Assembly (NCBI RefSeq): GCF_047731265.1
Contig: NZ_CP159835.1
Span: forward strand, 2,914,001-2,978,000
Source: Patiriisocius sp047731265
GTDB lineage: Bacteria; Bacteroidota; Bacteroidia; Flavobacteriales; Flavobacteriaceae
Direction of reading: 5' to 3'
Length of the DNA: 64,000 bases
Shown here: positions 16,702 through 26,453 of the stretch, piece after piece
Position numbering within the stretch: the first letter of the stretch is position 1
Layout: each line of letters starts with the position of its first letter
The notes under the pieces: model-generated
Seen by the model: only the letters and a program-made list of their open reading frames with translations
What the model was told of the DNA's origin: nothing
The model's database searches: none
Position numbers and translations under genes: made by a program

Positions 16702-19488
16702 TTATAGCTTTTCTTTTAAATATTTAGCGGTAACAGACTTGGTGTTTTTGGCTACTTCTTCCGGAGTGCCTTGTATTATTACTTCGCCACCTTTATTTCC
16801 TCCTTCAAGACCTAAGTCTATGATGTGATCTGCACATTTTATTAAATCTATATTATGCTCGACTACTATTAAAGTATGGCCTTTATCTAATAAGGCATAA
16901 AAAGAGGCCAGTAACTTTTTAATATCGTGAAAGTGTAAGCCTGTAGTTGGTTCATCAAAAATGAAAAGTGTTTTATCTTTTGTAGTTCCTTTTACTAAAA
17001 ACGAGGCGAGCTTTATTCGTTGGGCTTCTCCACCAGATAGTGTAGAAGAGCTTTGTCCTAACTGTACATAACCCAAACCAACATCCTTTAGCGGCTGCAG
17101 TTTTGTTATGATTCGTTTTTCTTCTATTTCAGTAAAAAAAGAAACAGCATCGTCTACCGTTAACTTTAAGACATCATCAATATTTTTATCGGCTACTTTT
17201 ACTTCGAGCACTTCTTTTTTAAATCGTTTTCCACCGCAGATATCACATTCTAAATGAACGTCTGCCATAAATTGCATTTCGATGGTTACTTCGCCTTCCC
17301 CTTTGCAAGTTTCGCAACGCCCTCCATCAACGTTAAAACTAAAATGCTTGGGCTTATATCCACGAATAATACTTAATTTTTGTTTTGCGTACAGGTTACG
17401 AATGTCATCATAGGCTTTTATATAAGTAACAGGATTTGAACGACTGGACCTTCCTATAGGGTTTTGATCAATGAATTCAATGTTTTTTACAGTACTGTAA
17501 TCTCCTTCAATAGCAGTGAATTGTCCAGGTTTTTCACCATAGCCTCTAATTTCGCGAAGTAAAGCCGGATACAAAATTTTCTTTACTAGTGTACTCTTTC
17601 CACTTCCTGAAACTCCTGTTACTGCTGTAAAAGCTCCTACCGGGAACCTTGCATCAATATTTTTGAGATTGTGTTGTCTCGCTCCTTTTATACAAATTGC
17701 CGCTTTAGGAGTTCTGCGTTTTTTTGGCACTTCGATTAACATGGTTCCATTTAAATACTTTGCGGTAAGCGAATTGCTTTTTAAAATTTCAGTAAATGTT
17801 CCTGTTGCTACTACTTCGCCGCCAAAGGTTCCTGCTTCTGGACCAATATCTATAATTTCATCTGCCGCTTTCATCACATCTTCATCGTGTTCTACAACGA
17901 TAACGGTATTTCCTAAGTCTCTAAGCGCTTTTAAGACTTGTATGAGTCTTTCAGTGTCTTTTGGATGCAAGCCAATGCTAGGTTCATCAAGAATATACAT
18001 GGAACCAACAAGACTACTTCCTAAGGAGGTGGCCAGATTAATACGTTGGGATTCTCCACCAGAAAGACTATTGCTTTTTCGGTTTAAGGTTAAATAGCCC
18101 AATCCTACATTCAACAGAAAAGAAATGCGATTTGTTATTTCTAGTACTAATCGCTTCGAAATTTGTTGGTCGTTGTCGTTTAATTCTAATTGTTTAAAAA
18201 ATATAGAAAGCTCCTCTAAAGGAAGTGTCACTAATTCTTGTAAGGCTGTTTTACCCACTTTTACATAAGCAGCTTCTGGACGCAATCTTTTACCGCCACA
18301 GGTACTGCATTTTGTTTTGCCACGATAGCGGGATAGCATGACTCTATTTTGAATTTTATAGCTTTTAGATTCTAGGAATTTAAAAAAGCTGTTTAAGCCT
18401 TCAAAATACTTGTTGCCTTGCCAAACCAATTGTTTTTGTGCTTCGGTAAGCTCAAACCAAGGTTTGTGAATAGGGAAATCAAACTTGTAAGCACTATTTA
18501 TGAGCTGATCGCGATACCAACCCATACTATCTCCCCGCCAAGGAAAAATAGCATTTTCATATACTGAAAGTGCTGTATTTGGAATAACAAGGTCTTCGTC
18601 AACACCAATAACGTCACCATACCCCTCGCAAGTTGGACAAGCACCAAAGGGATTGTTGAAACTAAAAAGGTGTACGTTGGGTTCCATAAAAGATACCCCA
18701 TCGCGTTCGAAACGATTGTTAAACTCAGTTCGTGCGTTTTTTGTACCGGTAGTTAACTCTTCTATAACGAGATTTCCTTTTCCCTCATAGAACGCTATTT
18801 GAACAGCATCTGCCAATCTATTATAAAAGTCTTCATCGTTTTTAGTAATTACTCTATCTATAACCAGTTCCATCACTTTGGGAAATGATTTATCTTTTAA
18901 TTCATCAATTCTAAGTACCTCCTCATTTATTTTAACACGAGCAAAACCTTGTTGCGCTAATGCTGCAAGTTTGTTGTCCATGGTGCGTCCTTCTTCTAAT
19001 AAGATAGGAGTTAGCAACAATAATTTTGTCCCTTCAGTATATTTTTTGATAAAACATACTACATCTGTAATGGTGTCCTTCTTGACTTCTTTTCCGCTCT
19101 TTGGAGAGTATGTTCTGCCAATGCGCGTGTAGAGTAGTTTTAGATAGTCGTATATTTCAGTAGAAGTGCCAACGGTCGAACGAGGATTTGTTGAATTTAC
19201 TTTTTGCTCAATAGCGATAGCAGGAGAGATCCCTTTGATACTATCTACTTTTGGTTTATTTAGACGGCCTAAAAATTGTCGCGCATACGAAGAAAGACTT
19301 TCTACATATCTTCTTTGACCTTCAGCATATAGCGTGTCAAAGGCCAAACTAGATTTTCCGCTACCAGATAGACCCGTTATTACAACTAGTTTGTTACGTG
19401 GAATGACAACATCAATATTTTTGAGATTGTGAAGTTTAGCTCCTTTTATTATAATGTCTTTGTTTTTGGGTATAGCTTTGGTTTTCAA
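16702..19488 (-). CDS. uvrA: UvrABC excinuclease subunit A
   Basis: 928-residue DNA damage recognition ATPase of nucleotide excision repair; it dimerises and loads UvrB. Two ABC cassettes are visible: Walker A GLSGSGKSS near the N-terminus and GVSGSGKST in the second half, and signatures LSGGESQRI and LSGGEAQRI. Zinc-binding CxxC pairs are present (CPTCEGYG, CSTCGGKR, CETCKGEG, CDICGGKR). Length is normal for the family. The start is TTG at 19488, just before KTKAIPKNK; no nearby ATG is in frame. A good -7 box lies just upstream. Transcribed divergently from the ECF sigma gene. Confidence 0.97.
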   Translation of the reverse strand: MKTKAIPKNKDIIIKGAKLHNLKNIDVVIPRNKLVVITGLSGSGKSSLAFDTLYAEGQRRYVESLSSYARQFLGRLNKPKVDSIKGISPAIAIEQKVNSTNPRSTVGTSTEIYDYLKLLYTRIGRTYSPKSGKEVKKDTITDVVCFIKKYTEGTKLLLLTPILLEEGRTMDNKLAALAQQGFARVKINEEVLRIDELKDKSFPKVMELVIDRVITKNDEDFYNRLADAVQIAFYEGKGNLVIEELTTGTKNARTEFNNRFERDGVSFMEPNVHLFSFNNPFGACPTCEGYGDVIGVDEDLVIPNTALSVYENAIFPWRGDSMGWYRDQLINSAYKFDFPIHKPWFELTEAQKQLVWQGNKYFEGLNSFFKFLESKSYKIQNRVMLSRYRGKTKCSTCGGKRLRPEAAYVKVGKTALQELVTLPLEELSIFFKQLELNDNDQQISKRLVLEITNRISFLLNVGLGYLTLNRKSNSLSGGESQRINLATSLGSSLVGSMYILDEPSIGLHPKDTERLIQVLKALRDLGNTVIVVEHDEDVMKAADEIIDIGPEAGTFGGEVVATGTFTEILKSNSLTAKYLNGTMLIEVPKKRRTPKAAICIKGARQHNLKNIDARFPVGAFTAVTGVSGSGKSTLVKKILYPALLREIRGYGEKPGQFTAIEGDYSTVKNIEFIDQNPIGRSSRSNPVTYIKAYDDIRNLYAKQKLSIIRGYKPKHFSFNVDGGRCETCKGEGEVTIEMQFMADVHLECDICGGKRFKKEVLEVKVADKNIDDVLKLTVDDAVSFFTEIEEKRIITKLQPLKDVGLGYVQLGQSSSTLSGGEAQRIKLASFLVKGTTKDKTLFIFDEPTTGLHFHDIKKLLASFYALLDKGHTLIVVEHNIDLIKCADHIIDLGLEGGNKGGEVIIQGTPEEVAKNTKSVTAKYLKEKL

Positions 19489-19514
19489 TGAAGATTTTTT
19501 TGAATTTTGCTACA

Positions 19515-19522
19515 CAAAGATA
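19515..19522 (-). promoter_or_regulatory. uvrA -7 box TATCTTTG
   Basis: On the minus strand TATCTTTG matches TAnnTTTG and sits 26 bp upstream of the uvrA TTG start. A T-rich stretch (gttttaaaa) lies near -33. No LexA-like palindrome was noticed. Confidence 0.5.
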
Positions 19523-19705
19523 CTATTACTTGAATAGCTTTTTAAAACTATAACATCATATTTTAGGATACAGAAATTCCTATTTGTAGCGTAGCAAGAA
19601 TTATGATATGTATTAAAATATATTATATTTAAAAGTTTTAAACCCGGTAAAATCAATGGTCCATCTATAAACTTTATAATTTATTTAAGAAAAGTTAAGC
19701 AATAT

Positions 19706-19738
19706 TTTGGTGTAATGCAAAATATGTTGTTATATTTA
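19706..19738 (+). promoter_or_regulatory. Putative ECF sigma gene promoter
   Basis: TTTG at 19706-19709, a 21-bp spacer and TATATTTA at 19731-19738, which lacks the final G of TAnnTTTG. It would give a leader of about 110 nt before ATG 19858. The 369-bp divergent gap 19489-19857 holds this and the uvrA promoter and nothing else that I can support. Confidence 0.35.
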
Positions 19739-19857
19739 CGCCTTAATCCGAACTTTACTAAAAAAATTGCCTATAGCATATTATTACTCTTTTACAATTT
19801 TATTTAAAATGACTATTTAGACAAACTCTAGTTATTTACATCTTAAGAGGTAATAAT

Positions 19858-20442
19858 ATGATACACAAAAAATCTACTGATGCAGTTTTAGTAACGTCTT
19901 ACTTACAGGGTGACGAAATCGCGCTTTCACTTCTAATTACAAGACACAAACAAAGAATTTATAGTTTTATCTATTCAAAGGTTTTTGATAAAGATGTTGC
20001 TGAAGATGTTTTTCAGGATACCTTTATTAAAGTTATTAACTCGTTGAAAAGAGGGAAATATAATGAGGAAGGTAAGTTTTTACCTTGGGTAATGCGTATT
20101 GCACATAATCTTGTGATTGATCATTTTAGAAAGAACAATCGGATGCCTAAGTTCGAAAACAATAGCGATTTTAATATCTTTTCAGTTTTAAGTGATGGTT
20201 CGCTAAATGCAGAAAAAGCAATGATTAAAGGGCAAGTTGAAAACGATGTCAAAAGATTGATCGAGGAATTACCAGAAGATCAAAAAGAAGTTCTTAAGAT
20301 GCGTATTTACAGAGATATGAGCTTTAAAGAAATTAGTCAGCAGACGGGGGTGAGTATTAATACAGCCCTAGGAAGAATGAGATATGCGCTCATTAATTTG
20401 CGCAAAGTAATTGATAAACACAACATTGTATTAACAAATTGA
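19858..20442 (+). CDS. ECF RNA polymerase sigma-70 factor
   Basis: 194 residues. Sigma region 2 is at about 20-95, with DVAEDVFQDTFIKVI and FLPWVMRIAHNLVIDHFRKN. Region 4 is at about 130-185, with a helix-turn-helix around SFKEISQQTGVSINTALGRMRYAL. There is no region 3, as expected for the extracytoplasmic-function group. No anti-sigma gene is adjacent; the next gene is a 49-residue protein on the same strand. Divergent from uvrA, an arrangement that I recognise from other Flavobacteriaceae. Confidence 0.93.
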   Translation: MIHKKSTDAVLVTSYLQGDEIALSLLITRHKQRIYSFIYSKVFDKDVAEDVFQDTFIKVINSLKRGKYNEEGKFLPWVMRIAHNLVIDHFRKNNRMPKFENNSDFNIFSVLSDGSLNAEKAMIKGQVENDVKRLIEELPEDQKEVLKMRIYRDMSFKEISQQTGVSINTALGRMRYALINLRKVIDKHNIVLTN

Positions 20443-20511
20443 TTTAAGCGAATACAATAAAGTATATTTTCTTGCGTTATCTTGAAAACAATAACCTCAA
20501 AATAATGACAT

Positions 20512-20661
20512 ATGCAAAAAATGTACTCTGAACCACGTCCGGAACACGTGGATAAAAATTTGGTTCCAAAAGAAGAGACTATTAGGTTTCTTCTGGATTA
20601 CTCTCAGGCTTTAAGTGTTATAGATTACCAAAAAATGAAGTTTGAAGCACTTCTAAACTAA
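20512..20661 (+). CDS. Small conserved protein downstream of ECF sigma
   Basis: 49-residue ORF (MQKMYSEPRPEHVDKN ...) ending in KMKFEALLN, 69 bp after the sigma factor and directly before a strong terminator. Small proteins with an ETI(R/N)FLL core and a KMKFE-like end follow this sigma factor in related genomes, as I recall. The ORF is acidic/basic mixed, soluble and without a signal peptide. A regulatory partner of the sigma factor is possible but unproven. Confidence 0.68.
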   Translation: MQKMYSEPRPEHVDKNLVPKEETIRFLLDYSQALSVIDYQKMKFEALLN

Positions 20662-20668
20662 ACTTTGG

Positions 20669-20701
20669 AAAAAGCTCGAAACGAATGTTTCGGGCTTTTT
20701 T
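20669..20701 (+). terminator. Rho-independent terminator
   Basis: Stem aaaaagctcgaaac / gtttcgggcttttt with loop gaat and a T run, 8 bp after the stop of the 49-residue gene. It ends the sigma-factor transcript. Confidence 0.88.
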
Positions 20702-20855
20702 GTGTCCTTTTTTAAGAGGAAAGAAGAAAGAGCGCTATGCTGAAAGAGGAAAGAATTTGATTACCTCTCAATCGTATTCATTAACACTGCACAATGCTCC
20801 TTAAATCTTGTTAGTGGTTTATAAAAAGTTGTTGGGTTTTAATATTTTCATCATC

Positions 20856-21605
20856 TTATAGGTGCAAATAATAAATACCATTTGGTATATCAAGCGTTTG
20901 TACCTTCTTTTCATAATTTCCTGAACCCCCTTGGTATTTAATATTGGAGTTTTCATCATAAATAATAATATAGTAAGAGCCAAGAGCTAAAGTTCTAAAG
21001 TCCAACTTAAATTCTTGGTCTGAAGAATTTGGATAGGGGACTACTGGTATTGGATCAAGACAAGTCACGCAAGGACCACCAGTGTATTGTGTGACATACA
21101 TTTCTTGACTATATCTGCTTTCTCCGCAATCATTTACTCCCCAAACTTCAATTTCACCTTCATCTCCGGCATTTCCAGAAAATGTTCCATCTAGATGTTT
21201 ACTTTGGCTATGTTGCAATTCCATTTGCTAGTTATCGCTTGTTCCGTCAATATAATCTACAATATCATCATTAGGGTCAAAGGGTGCTGGCAAAGCCCAT
21301 TTATAGGTATTTGCTCCGCTAATTTCCCCTACTTCATAATTGTTAAAAGAACCATAATGAACATGGTCTTCTCCAGAAATTGAGTTTGGTTGCGAATCTG
21401 GAATTCCTATCTATATATTCTTTTGATAAGTTCTATTCCCAATAGTTGCCTTAATAAAACCATTGTTATTATAAAATTGATCTAGACCATCTACTGGTTT
21501 TACAAATGCATATTCAAAGCCAGAAGATATTAATTCTAAGTTTGGCGGGACCTCCCATTCTTAGTGAACTATTGAATGTGTTCTGAAATATAATAAGAGT
21601 TGCAT
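20856..21605 (-). pseudogene. Truncated T9SS-sorted protein remnant
   Basis: A single minus-strand frame from about 21605 to 20856 carries stops at 21561 (TAA), 21411 (TAG) and 21228 (TAG), but no frameshift. It encodes the C-terminal part of a secreted protein: a PKD-like stretch (GEISGANTYKWALP, GEIEVWGVNDCGESRYS) and then a T9SS type A sorting domain (FKLDFRTLALGSYYIIIYDE, LDIPNGIYYLHL). The TAG at 21228 sits where Trp would fit (DN*QMEL). The 5' end stops abruptly at the stop codon of the ABC ATPase gene (21617), so the front of the gene was lost. The last 122 codons are still open from ATG 21224. Confidence 0.75.
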
Positions 21606-21616
21606 ATTAACAAAAA

Positions 21617-22618
21617 TCAAGCATTCTCGGGGTTCTCAAAAGTAAGCAGTGTATCCCGTTGAAATCCAATATTTACAATACCTCCTAATTTTTGTTGAGA
21701 AATACAGTTAAGAACATTGCCGTTGGGAACTCTTAAGGTATTGACATAATGCCCACCCTGAAAAGCACTCTTAACAATGGTAGCCTGGGCCATACAACTA
21801 CATTCTTGATTCACAAGAAAATCACATTGACGTACAGCATAACTTTTCCCTTTCTCGGGTGTAATTCCAAAAGATTTTAGCCGTATTTCATTAAGTTCGA
21901 GTACTGCGCTGAAAAGAGAAGCAATGTATAAGTTTTCTGGTGCTTTATAAAGAGTCTCTGCTTTGCCTTGTTGTTTGATATGGCCATCTTTAAGTACAAC
22001 AATCTCATCTGCAATTGCGATAGCATCTTCGATATCATGAGTCACAAAAAGCGCCGTTACATTTGTACTTTTCAATATGGAAAATACCTCATTACGTAGT
22101 TGCAATTTTAAAGAAGCGTCCAAATTACTAAAAGGTTCATCTAGTATAAGCAACTCGGGTTCTGGTGCTAGTGCTCTTGCAAGTGCCACCCGCTGTTGCT
22201 GCCCTCCGGAAAGTTGATGCGGATATCGTTCTTCATAGCCTTCTAATCCCACAAGTTGTAGTACTTCAGATACTCGTGCATTGATATCTTGATATTTTGA
22301 AAGTCCGTATGCGACATTTTTATAAAGGGTGAGATGTGGAAAGAGCGCATAGTCCTGAAATACCATTCCTATCTGCCGATCTTCAGGGCTCACAAACGTT
22401 TTATCATTTGTGACGATCGTATCATTTATTGCAATGGTTCCTCTGGTAGGTGTTTCTAATCCTGCTATCAATCTCATTAAGGTGGTTTTTCCACTTCCGC
22501 TTTCTCCTACAACAGCGAGAATACTTCCTCGTTGCAATGAAAGTGCATTAATGGTAACGACAGGATTTCCTTTAGTAAAGGACTTTTCTAATTGTTTTAT
22601 AGTCAATAATGTAGACAT
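21617..22618 (-). CDS. Iron(III)-type ABC transporter ATPase (FbpC-like)
   Basis: 333 residues. The ABC domain has Walker A GESGSGKTT (about 36-44), Q-loop VFQDYALFPH, signature LSGGQQQRVALARAL and Walker B LLILDEPFSNLD. The C-terminal ~100 residues form a TOBE-like regulatory domain. It energises import through the permease at 23316 using the binding protein at 24969. It is the last gene of a four-gene operon and overlaps the methyltransferase gene by 16 bp. Specificity for ferric iron is inferred from the binding-protein family. Confidence 0.93.
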   Translation of the reverse strand: MSTLLTIKQLEKSFTKGNPVVTINALSLQRGSILAVVGESGSGKTTLMRLIAGLETPTRGTIAINDTIVTNDKTFVSPEDRQIGMVFQDYALFPHLTLYKNVAYGLSKYQDINARVSEVLQLVGLEGYEERYPHQLSGGQQQRVALARALAPEPELLILDEPFSNLDASLKLQLRNEVFSILKSTNVTALFVTHDIEDAIAIADEIVVLKDGHIKQQGKAETLYKAPENLYIASLFSAVLELNEIRLKSFGITPEKGKSYAVRQCDFLVNQECSCMAQATIVKSAFQGGHYVNTLRVPNGNVLNCISQQKLGGIVNIGFQRDTLLTFENPENA

Positions 22619-23313
22619 GAATTATTTTGTATTTTTGTTGTTATCCACGCACTACAAATCGTGAATTGATGAAACTTTGCAGCTTTTGCAAACCCTGCTT
22701 CTTGTAGTAATTCCTCACAACGTCCGTTGGGTATAGCATGTAGTCGCTTAGTGATTCGTATTTTTCTTTCAGCAATGTCCTTTGGACTCCAATACTCAGG
22801 AAATAAAGCGCTCTGGATTGCAAAGGTGTCCAAAAGTTCTTTTTCGCCTCCAGATATATAAAATAGGAGCAAGGTGCCGCCAGGCTTTAGTCTTTGTGCA
22901 ATGTCTTTAATCAAAGCGAGCTTTGACCCCTCATCGATTAAAAAATGAAGTACTAAAAATAAGGTGGCAGCCTCATAGCTTTCTTTCAATTCAAGTTCGT
23001 CCACAGTACCCTTGATTAGCCTGACTTTCTTGTATGGAGTTAATTTTGTTTTCGCGAAAGCGAGCATCTCTTCAGAGGGATCACATGCATCGATATACCA
23101 GTACTGATTATACTGCACCAATAGTTTTGCTTCATTACCAGTACCACAGCCAGCTACTAATATTTTAGGCTTTATATTAGTGGCCAACTGTTGCTTTAAA
23201 ATCTTAGGAACGCTTTGCTTGAATAGGGAGTAACTTGGAAATAGTTCCGTTATGAAGCGGTCATAGTCGGTAGCCTTTTGTCCTTTAAAAATCTCTATAT
23301 GCTTTGGTTCCAT
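22603..23313 (-). CDS. SAM-dependent methyltransferase in ABC operon
   Basis: 236 residues, class I Rossmann methyltransferase. Motif I ILVAGCGTGNEA is at about 51-62, an acidic residue follows at the end of strand 2 (IDACDPSEEM), and motif post-I LRLKPGGTLLLFYISG lies near 145. Substrate unknown. It lies between the permease (2-bp gap) and the ATPase (16-bp overlap), so it is translationally coupled to both and clearly part of the transport operon. A methyltransferase is not a usual component of such iron importers; it may act on a siderophore or chelator, or be a chance capture. Confidence 0.87.
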   Translation of the reverse strand: MEPKHIEIFKGQKATDYDRFITELFPSYSLFKQSVPKILKQQLATNIKPKILVAGCGTGNEAKLLVQYNQYWYIDACDPSEEMLAFAKTKLTPYKKVRLIKGTVDELELKESYEAATLFLVLHFLIDEGSKLALIKDIAQRLKPGGTLLLFYISGGEKELLDTFAIQSALFPEYWSPKDIAERKIRITKRLHAIPNGRCEELLQEAGFAKAAKFHQFTICSAWITTKIQNNSCLHY

Positions 23314-23315
23314 TA

Positions 23316-24959
23316 TTATTTTAATATCAAACGGTTCAATACTATAATGGGAATCACGCCTGTAGCAATGATAAAAAGGGAAGGAATAGAAGATTCCAAA
23401 ATAAGTTCATCACTTGCAAACTCGTAGGCCTTTACTGCGAGAGTATTTACATCATAAGGTTTTAGAATAAGAGTAAGCGGTAGTTCCTTCATTGCGTCAA
23501 CAAAGACAAGTATAAAAGCACTAAATAGCCCCGTCTTAAGCAACGGCAATTCTATTTTAAGAAATGTTTTAAGCTTTCCAGCGCCTAGTAATTGGGACGA
23601 CTCCGCCAGACCCTCGCTTATTTTTATGCTACTTCCTTTTAGAGGATTAAAAGCAACGGCCATAAAACGTATCACATAGGCGTAAATCAAAATAAAGATA
23701 GTACCATTAATTAGCAGACCTAGCTCTATATTGAACAGATGACTACTCATCTTAATCAACCATTTGTCTAAAGCTAAGGTAGGGATCATGATCCCTATAG
23801 CTATTACAGCGCCCGGTATGGCATATCCTAAAATGGCTATTCGCGAGCTTTTCTTTAATATTTTTAGTCTATTCCATTTTGGAATGTATAAAATTAATAG
23901 CGCAAAGAAAACCGTAATAACGCCTGTAATTACTGCGATACCTAGACTTTGTAAGGCAATCTTGAAAAAAGATGCGTTCAAAACTTCGGCATACGTTAAT
24001 ACTGCCCAATAGCATAATTGCCCTACAGGAATCATAAACCCAAGGATGACCGGAATACTTGCAATACTTGAAAGAAAAAAAGCGCGTCTTTTGGAAACCT
24101 TCAATTTTGGCAATTGCACTGCACTTTTAGTAAGCGTCGCATATCCTTTATTACCGCGTTGCTTGCTTTCAAAATAAAGCAATAGAAAAACAACTAAAAG
24201 TAATAATGCCGATAAAAATACTGCTGTGGCTGGTTCTGCCAATGAAAACCAAGATCTGAATATCCCTGTGGTGAATGTCGATACACCATAATATTTTGCA
24301 GCTCCGTAATCGTTTAGAACCTCCATAATAACCAGAATCAATCCCCCAACGATAGCCGGTCTTGCAATAGGGAGAATAATGGTGAAGAAGGTTTTAGTTT
24401 CTCCAGCTCCAAGCATTTTTGAAGCCTCTATAAGGCGATTTGATTGATATAAAAAAACCGCACGCGCACTTACATATACATACGGAAATAAGGAAACACT
24501 AAGTACCACAATCAGTCCATAAATATTCATAACATTCAATTTCGCAGCTGGTAAGCCTATACTTTCAAGAATATACTGAAAGGTTCCACCGTAATCAAAT
24601 AGACCGGCGTAGGCATATGCTGTGATATAAGAAGGCATAGCGAGCGGCAGAATAAGCATCCACTCCAAGGTTTTACCTAATGGGATATTATATCGACTCA
24701 CAATCCAAGCTGCAGAAATACCAAAAAATCCGGTGAGAATAATGCATCCTACACTTAAAAACAAGGTATTTAAACTATAGTCAAGCAAAACATTATCTAC
24801 AATATGACCCCAACTCTCACCGGGTCCCATCAGTAATTTTATAGCTATAGTAATCACTGGAATTGCCACAAAACAAACAATAATCAATGTAAATATTGAC
24901 CATCTATTCGTATCTCGACGGATATAAAGTTTAGGAATCGAAATAATGCCTTTAAACAT
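23316..24959 (-). CDS. Iron(III)-type ABC transporter permease (FbpB-like)
   Basis: 547-residue inner-membrane permease made of two fused BPD_transp_1 domains, about 12 TM helices. Each half has an EAA-like loop: EASKMLGAGETKTFFTIILP at about 178-197 and ESSQLLGAGKLKTFLKIELP near 457-476. Fused two-domain permeases are typical of FbpB/SfuB iron(III) importers. It is 9 bp downstream of the binding-protein gene and 2 bp upstream of the methyltransferase gene. Confidence in class is high; the ion is inferred. Confidence 0.93.
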   Translation of the reverse strand: MFKGIISIPKLYIRRDTNRWSIFTLIIVCFVAIPVITIAIKLLMGPGESWGHIVDNVLLDYSLNTLFLSVGCIILTGFFGISAAWIVSRYNIPLGKTLEWMLILPLAMPSYITAYAYAGLFDYGGTFQYILESIGLPAAKLNVMNIYGLIVVLSVSLFPYVYVSARAVFLYQSNRLIEASKMLGAGETKTFFTIILPIARPAIVGGLILVIMEVLNDYGAAKYYGVSTFTTGIFRSWFSLAEPATAVFLSALLLLVVFLLLYFESKQRGNKGYATLTKSAVQLPKLKVSKRRAFFLSSIASIPVILGFMIPVGQLCYWAVLTYAEVLNASFFKIALQSLGIAVITGVITVFFALLILYIPKWNRLKILKKSSRIAILGYAIPGAVIAIGIMIPTLALDKWLIKMSSHLFNIELGLLINGTIFILIYAYVIRFMAVAFNPLKGSSIKISEGLAESSQLLGAGKLKTFLKIELPLLKTGLFSAFILVFVDAMKELPLTLILKPYDVNTLAVKAYEFASDELILESSIPSLFIIATGVIPIIVLNRLILK

Positions 24960-24968
24960 TTAAAATTA

Positions 24969-26015
24969 TTATTTCCAACCTACAATATCAAAAAGCATTA
25001 CTGCGCTCTTATTATTTTTTCCTAGCTCGGATAATGAAAGTGTATCTTCTTTAAAGCTGCCCCAAGATTGAAGTAAAGGTGATGCAGAAACAGCAGGATT
25101 TACGGGGTACTCATAATTTGCTTTTGCAAATACTTCTTGTGCTTCTTTACTAGCTAAAAACTCAATAAAAGCGATTGCGTTTTCCTTGTTAGGCGAATAT
25201 TTCGCAACACCTGCGCCACTTATGTTTATGTGAGTACCACGACCATTCTGGTTTGGAAAAAATATTCCTACTCTTTCTCCTGCTTTTACTTCAACCGGAT
25301 CTTTAGAGTTCAGTAATTTTCCTATATAATAGGTATTTACAATTGCAATATCTCCTTCACCTGCAACGACAGCTTTTACTTGGTCACGATCATTTCCTTT
25401 AGGGCTGCGTGTCATATTACTTACCACTTTTTCTGCCCAAGCTTTTGCTGCTTCCTTTCCATTGTTTGCAATGATAGAAGCCATTAACGATTGGTTATAA
25501 ATATTTCCAGAGGAGCGTACTAATATTTTACCTTTCCAATTAGCATCTGCGAGGTTTTCATAAGTTGATAAATCTTCTGGTTGAACACGATCTTTTGAAT
25601 ATGCTAAGACACGGGCACGTTTTGTAAGTCCATACCATTCACCGTTTTCAGCCCTTAGGTGTTCAGGAATTATAGTATTTAAAGTTTCAGAAGAAATAGA
25701 TTGTAACAAATTTTTATCTGTTGCTTTTACCAATCTTCCAGCATCTACGGTAATAAGAACATCTGCTGGGGATTGTTCTCCTTCTTGCATCATTTTTTGC
25801 ATTAACTCATCGGCACTTGCATTAACTACATTTACCATAATACCCGTTTGCTTTTCAAACTGAGCAAAGAGTTCTTGATCTGCAGGGTAATGTCTATGTG
25901 TATAAACATTTACCTCTTTTAATGAGACTTCTTTATTTTTAGTTTCTTTTGTTTCGTTTTTACACGATGTCAAAATACCAATAGTTACTAAAGTTATGAG
26001 AATGTTTTTTTTCAT
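24969..26015 (-). CDS. Iron(III)-type ABC substrate-binding lipoprotein (FbpA-like)
   Basis: 348 residues. The lipoprotein signal ends at LTSC (Cys18). A periplasmic-binding-protein fold follows, starting VNVYTHRHYPADQELFAQFE. That start is typical of Fe(3+)-binding FbpA/FutA proteins, whose YxxRHY-type loop carries iron-ligating Tyr/His residues; here YTHRHY. IVNTYYIGKLL in the second lobe carries the Tyr pair that commonly binds iron. First gene of the operon. The upstream 116 bp are AT-rich, and I saw no convincing Fur box or -7 box. Confidence 0.9.
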   Translation of the reverse strand: MKKNILITLVTIGILTSCKNETKETKNKEVSLKEVNVYTHRHYPADQELFAQFEKQTGIMVNVVNASADELMQKMMQEGEQSPADVLITVDAGRLVKATDKNLLQSISSETLNTIIPEHLRAENGEWYGLTKRARVLAYSKDRVQPEDLSTYENLADANWKGKILVRSSGNIYNQSLMASIIANNGKEAAKAWAEKVVSNMTRSPKGNDRDQVKAVVAGEGDIAIVNTYYIGKLLNSKDPVEVKAGERVGIFFPNQNGRGTHINISGAGVAKYSPNKENAIAFIEFLASKEAQEVFAKANYEYPVNPAVSASPLLQSWGSFKEDTLSLSELGKNNKSAVMLFDIVGWK

Positions 26016-26131
26016 TTTTTTTCTTTTAATATCTGTTATTATATTTTTTATTTTGGATAAACTTATCTGGCCATAATTTATTTGTAAAACAAAAAATCTA
26101 TAAGTACTATCCTTTTTTAAAGTTGAAGTTA

Positions 26132-26453
26132 CTAAACTAAATTTGGCAATAAATAGTAAATTTCCGTGGTCATAATCATTATTACGACTCTTTCTTTAGT
26201 AATCATCTTCTCTCCACTTAGCGTTACTATCAATTGTTTTATTAAAGCTATAAGAACAACAAGCTTAATCACTGCCGCATTGTGTGCTATAACTTTGGTT
26301 TTTTGTACACCTTTATTACATCGAAGTAAACCCGGTCCAATAAGCGCTGAAATTAAAGCGGTTACCTAAGGAATTTCTGAAGGAAAATACCCCCACAGCG
26401 AAAGCCCTATAAGTGCCATTGCGGTACGTGTTTTTGTCGTTTTTATTTCATTA
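26132..26453 (-). pseudogene. Small membrane protein gene with one nonsense codon
   Basis: The minus-strand frame reads NEIKTTKTRTAMALIGLSLWGYFPSEIP, TAG, then VTALISALIGPGLL, VIAHNAAVIKLVVLIALIKQL and on to a TAG at 26132. It looks like a ~105-residue three-helix membrane protein common in marine Bacteroidota. The only defect is the in-frame TAG in the first third (about 26367, where Ser would fit), though the C-terminal end also looks degraded. The start is uncertain (no ATG before NEIK; TTG possible). It lies upstream of, and in line with, the iron ABC operon. Confidence 0.55.

Noticed and set aside
17663..18097. 144-codon + strand ORF inside uvrA
   Set aside because: Antisense shadow of an unambiguous uvrA coding region; no start signal or recognisable motif.
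26166..26369. 67-codon + strand hydrophobic ORF
   Set aside because: It is the complement of the minus-strand membrane-protein pseudogene, which explains its hydrophobic look.
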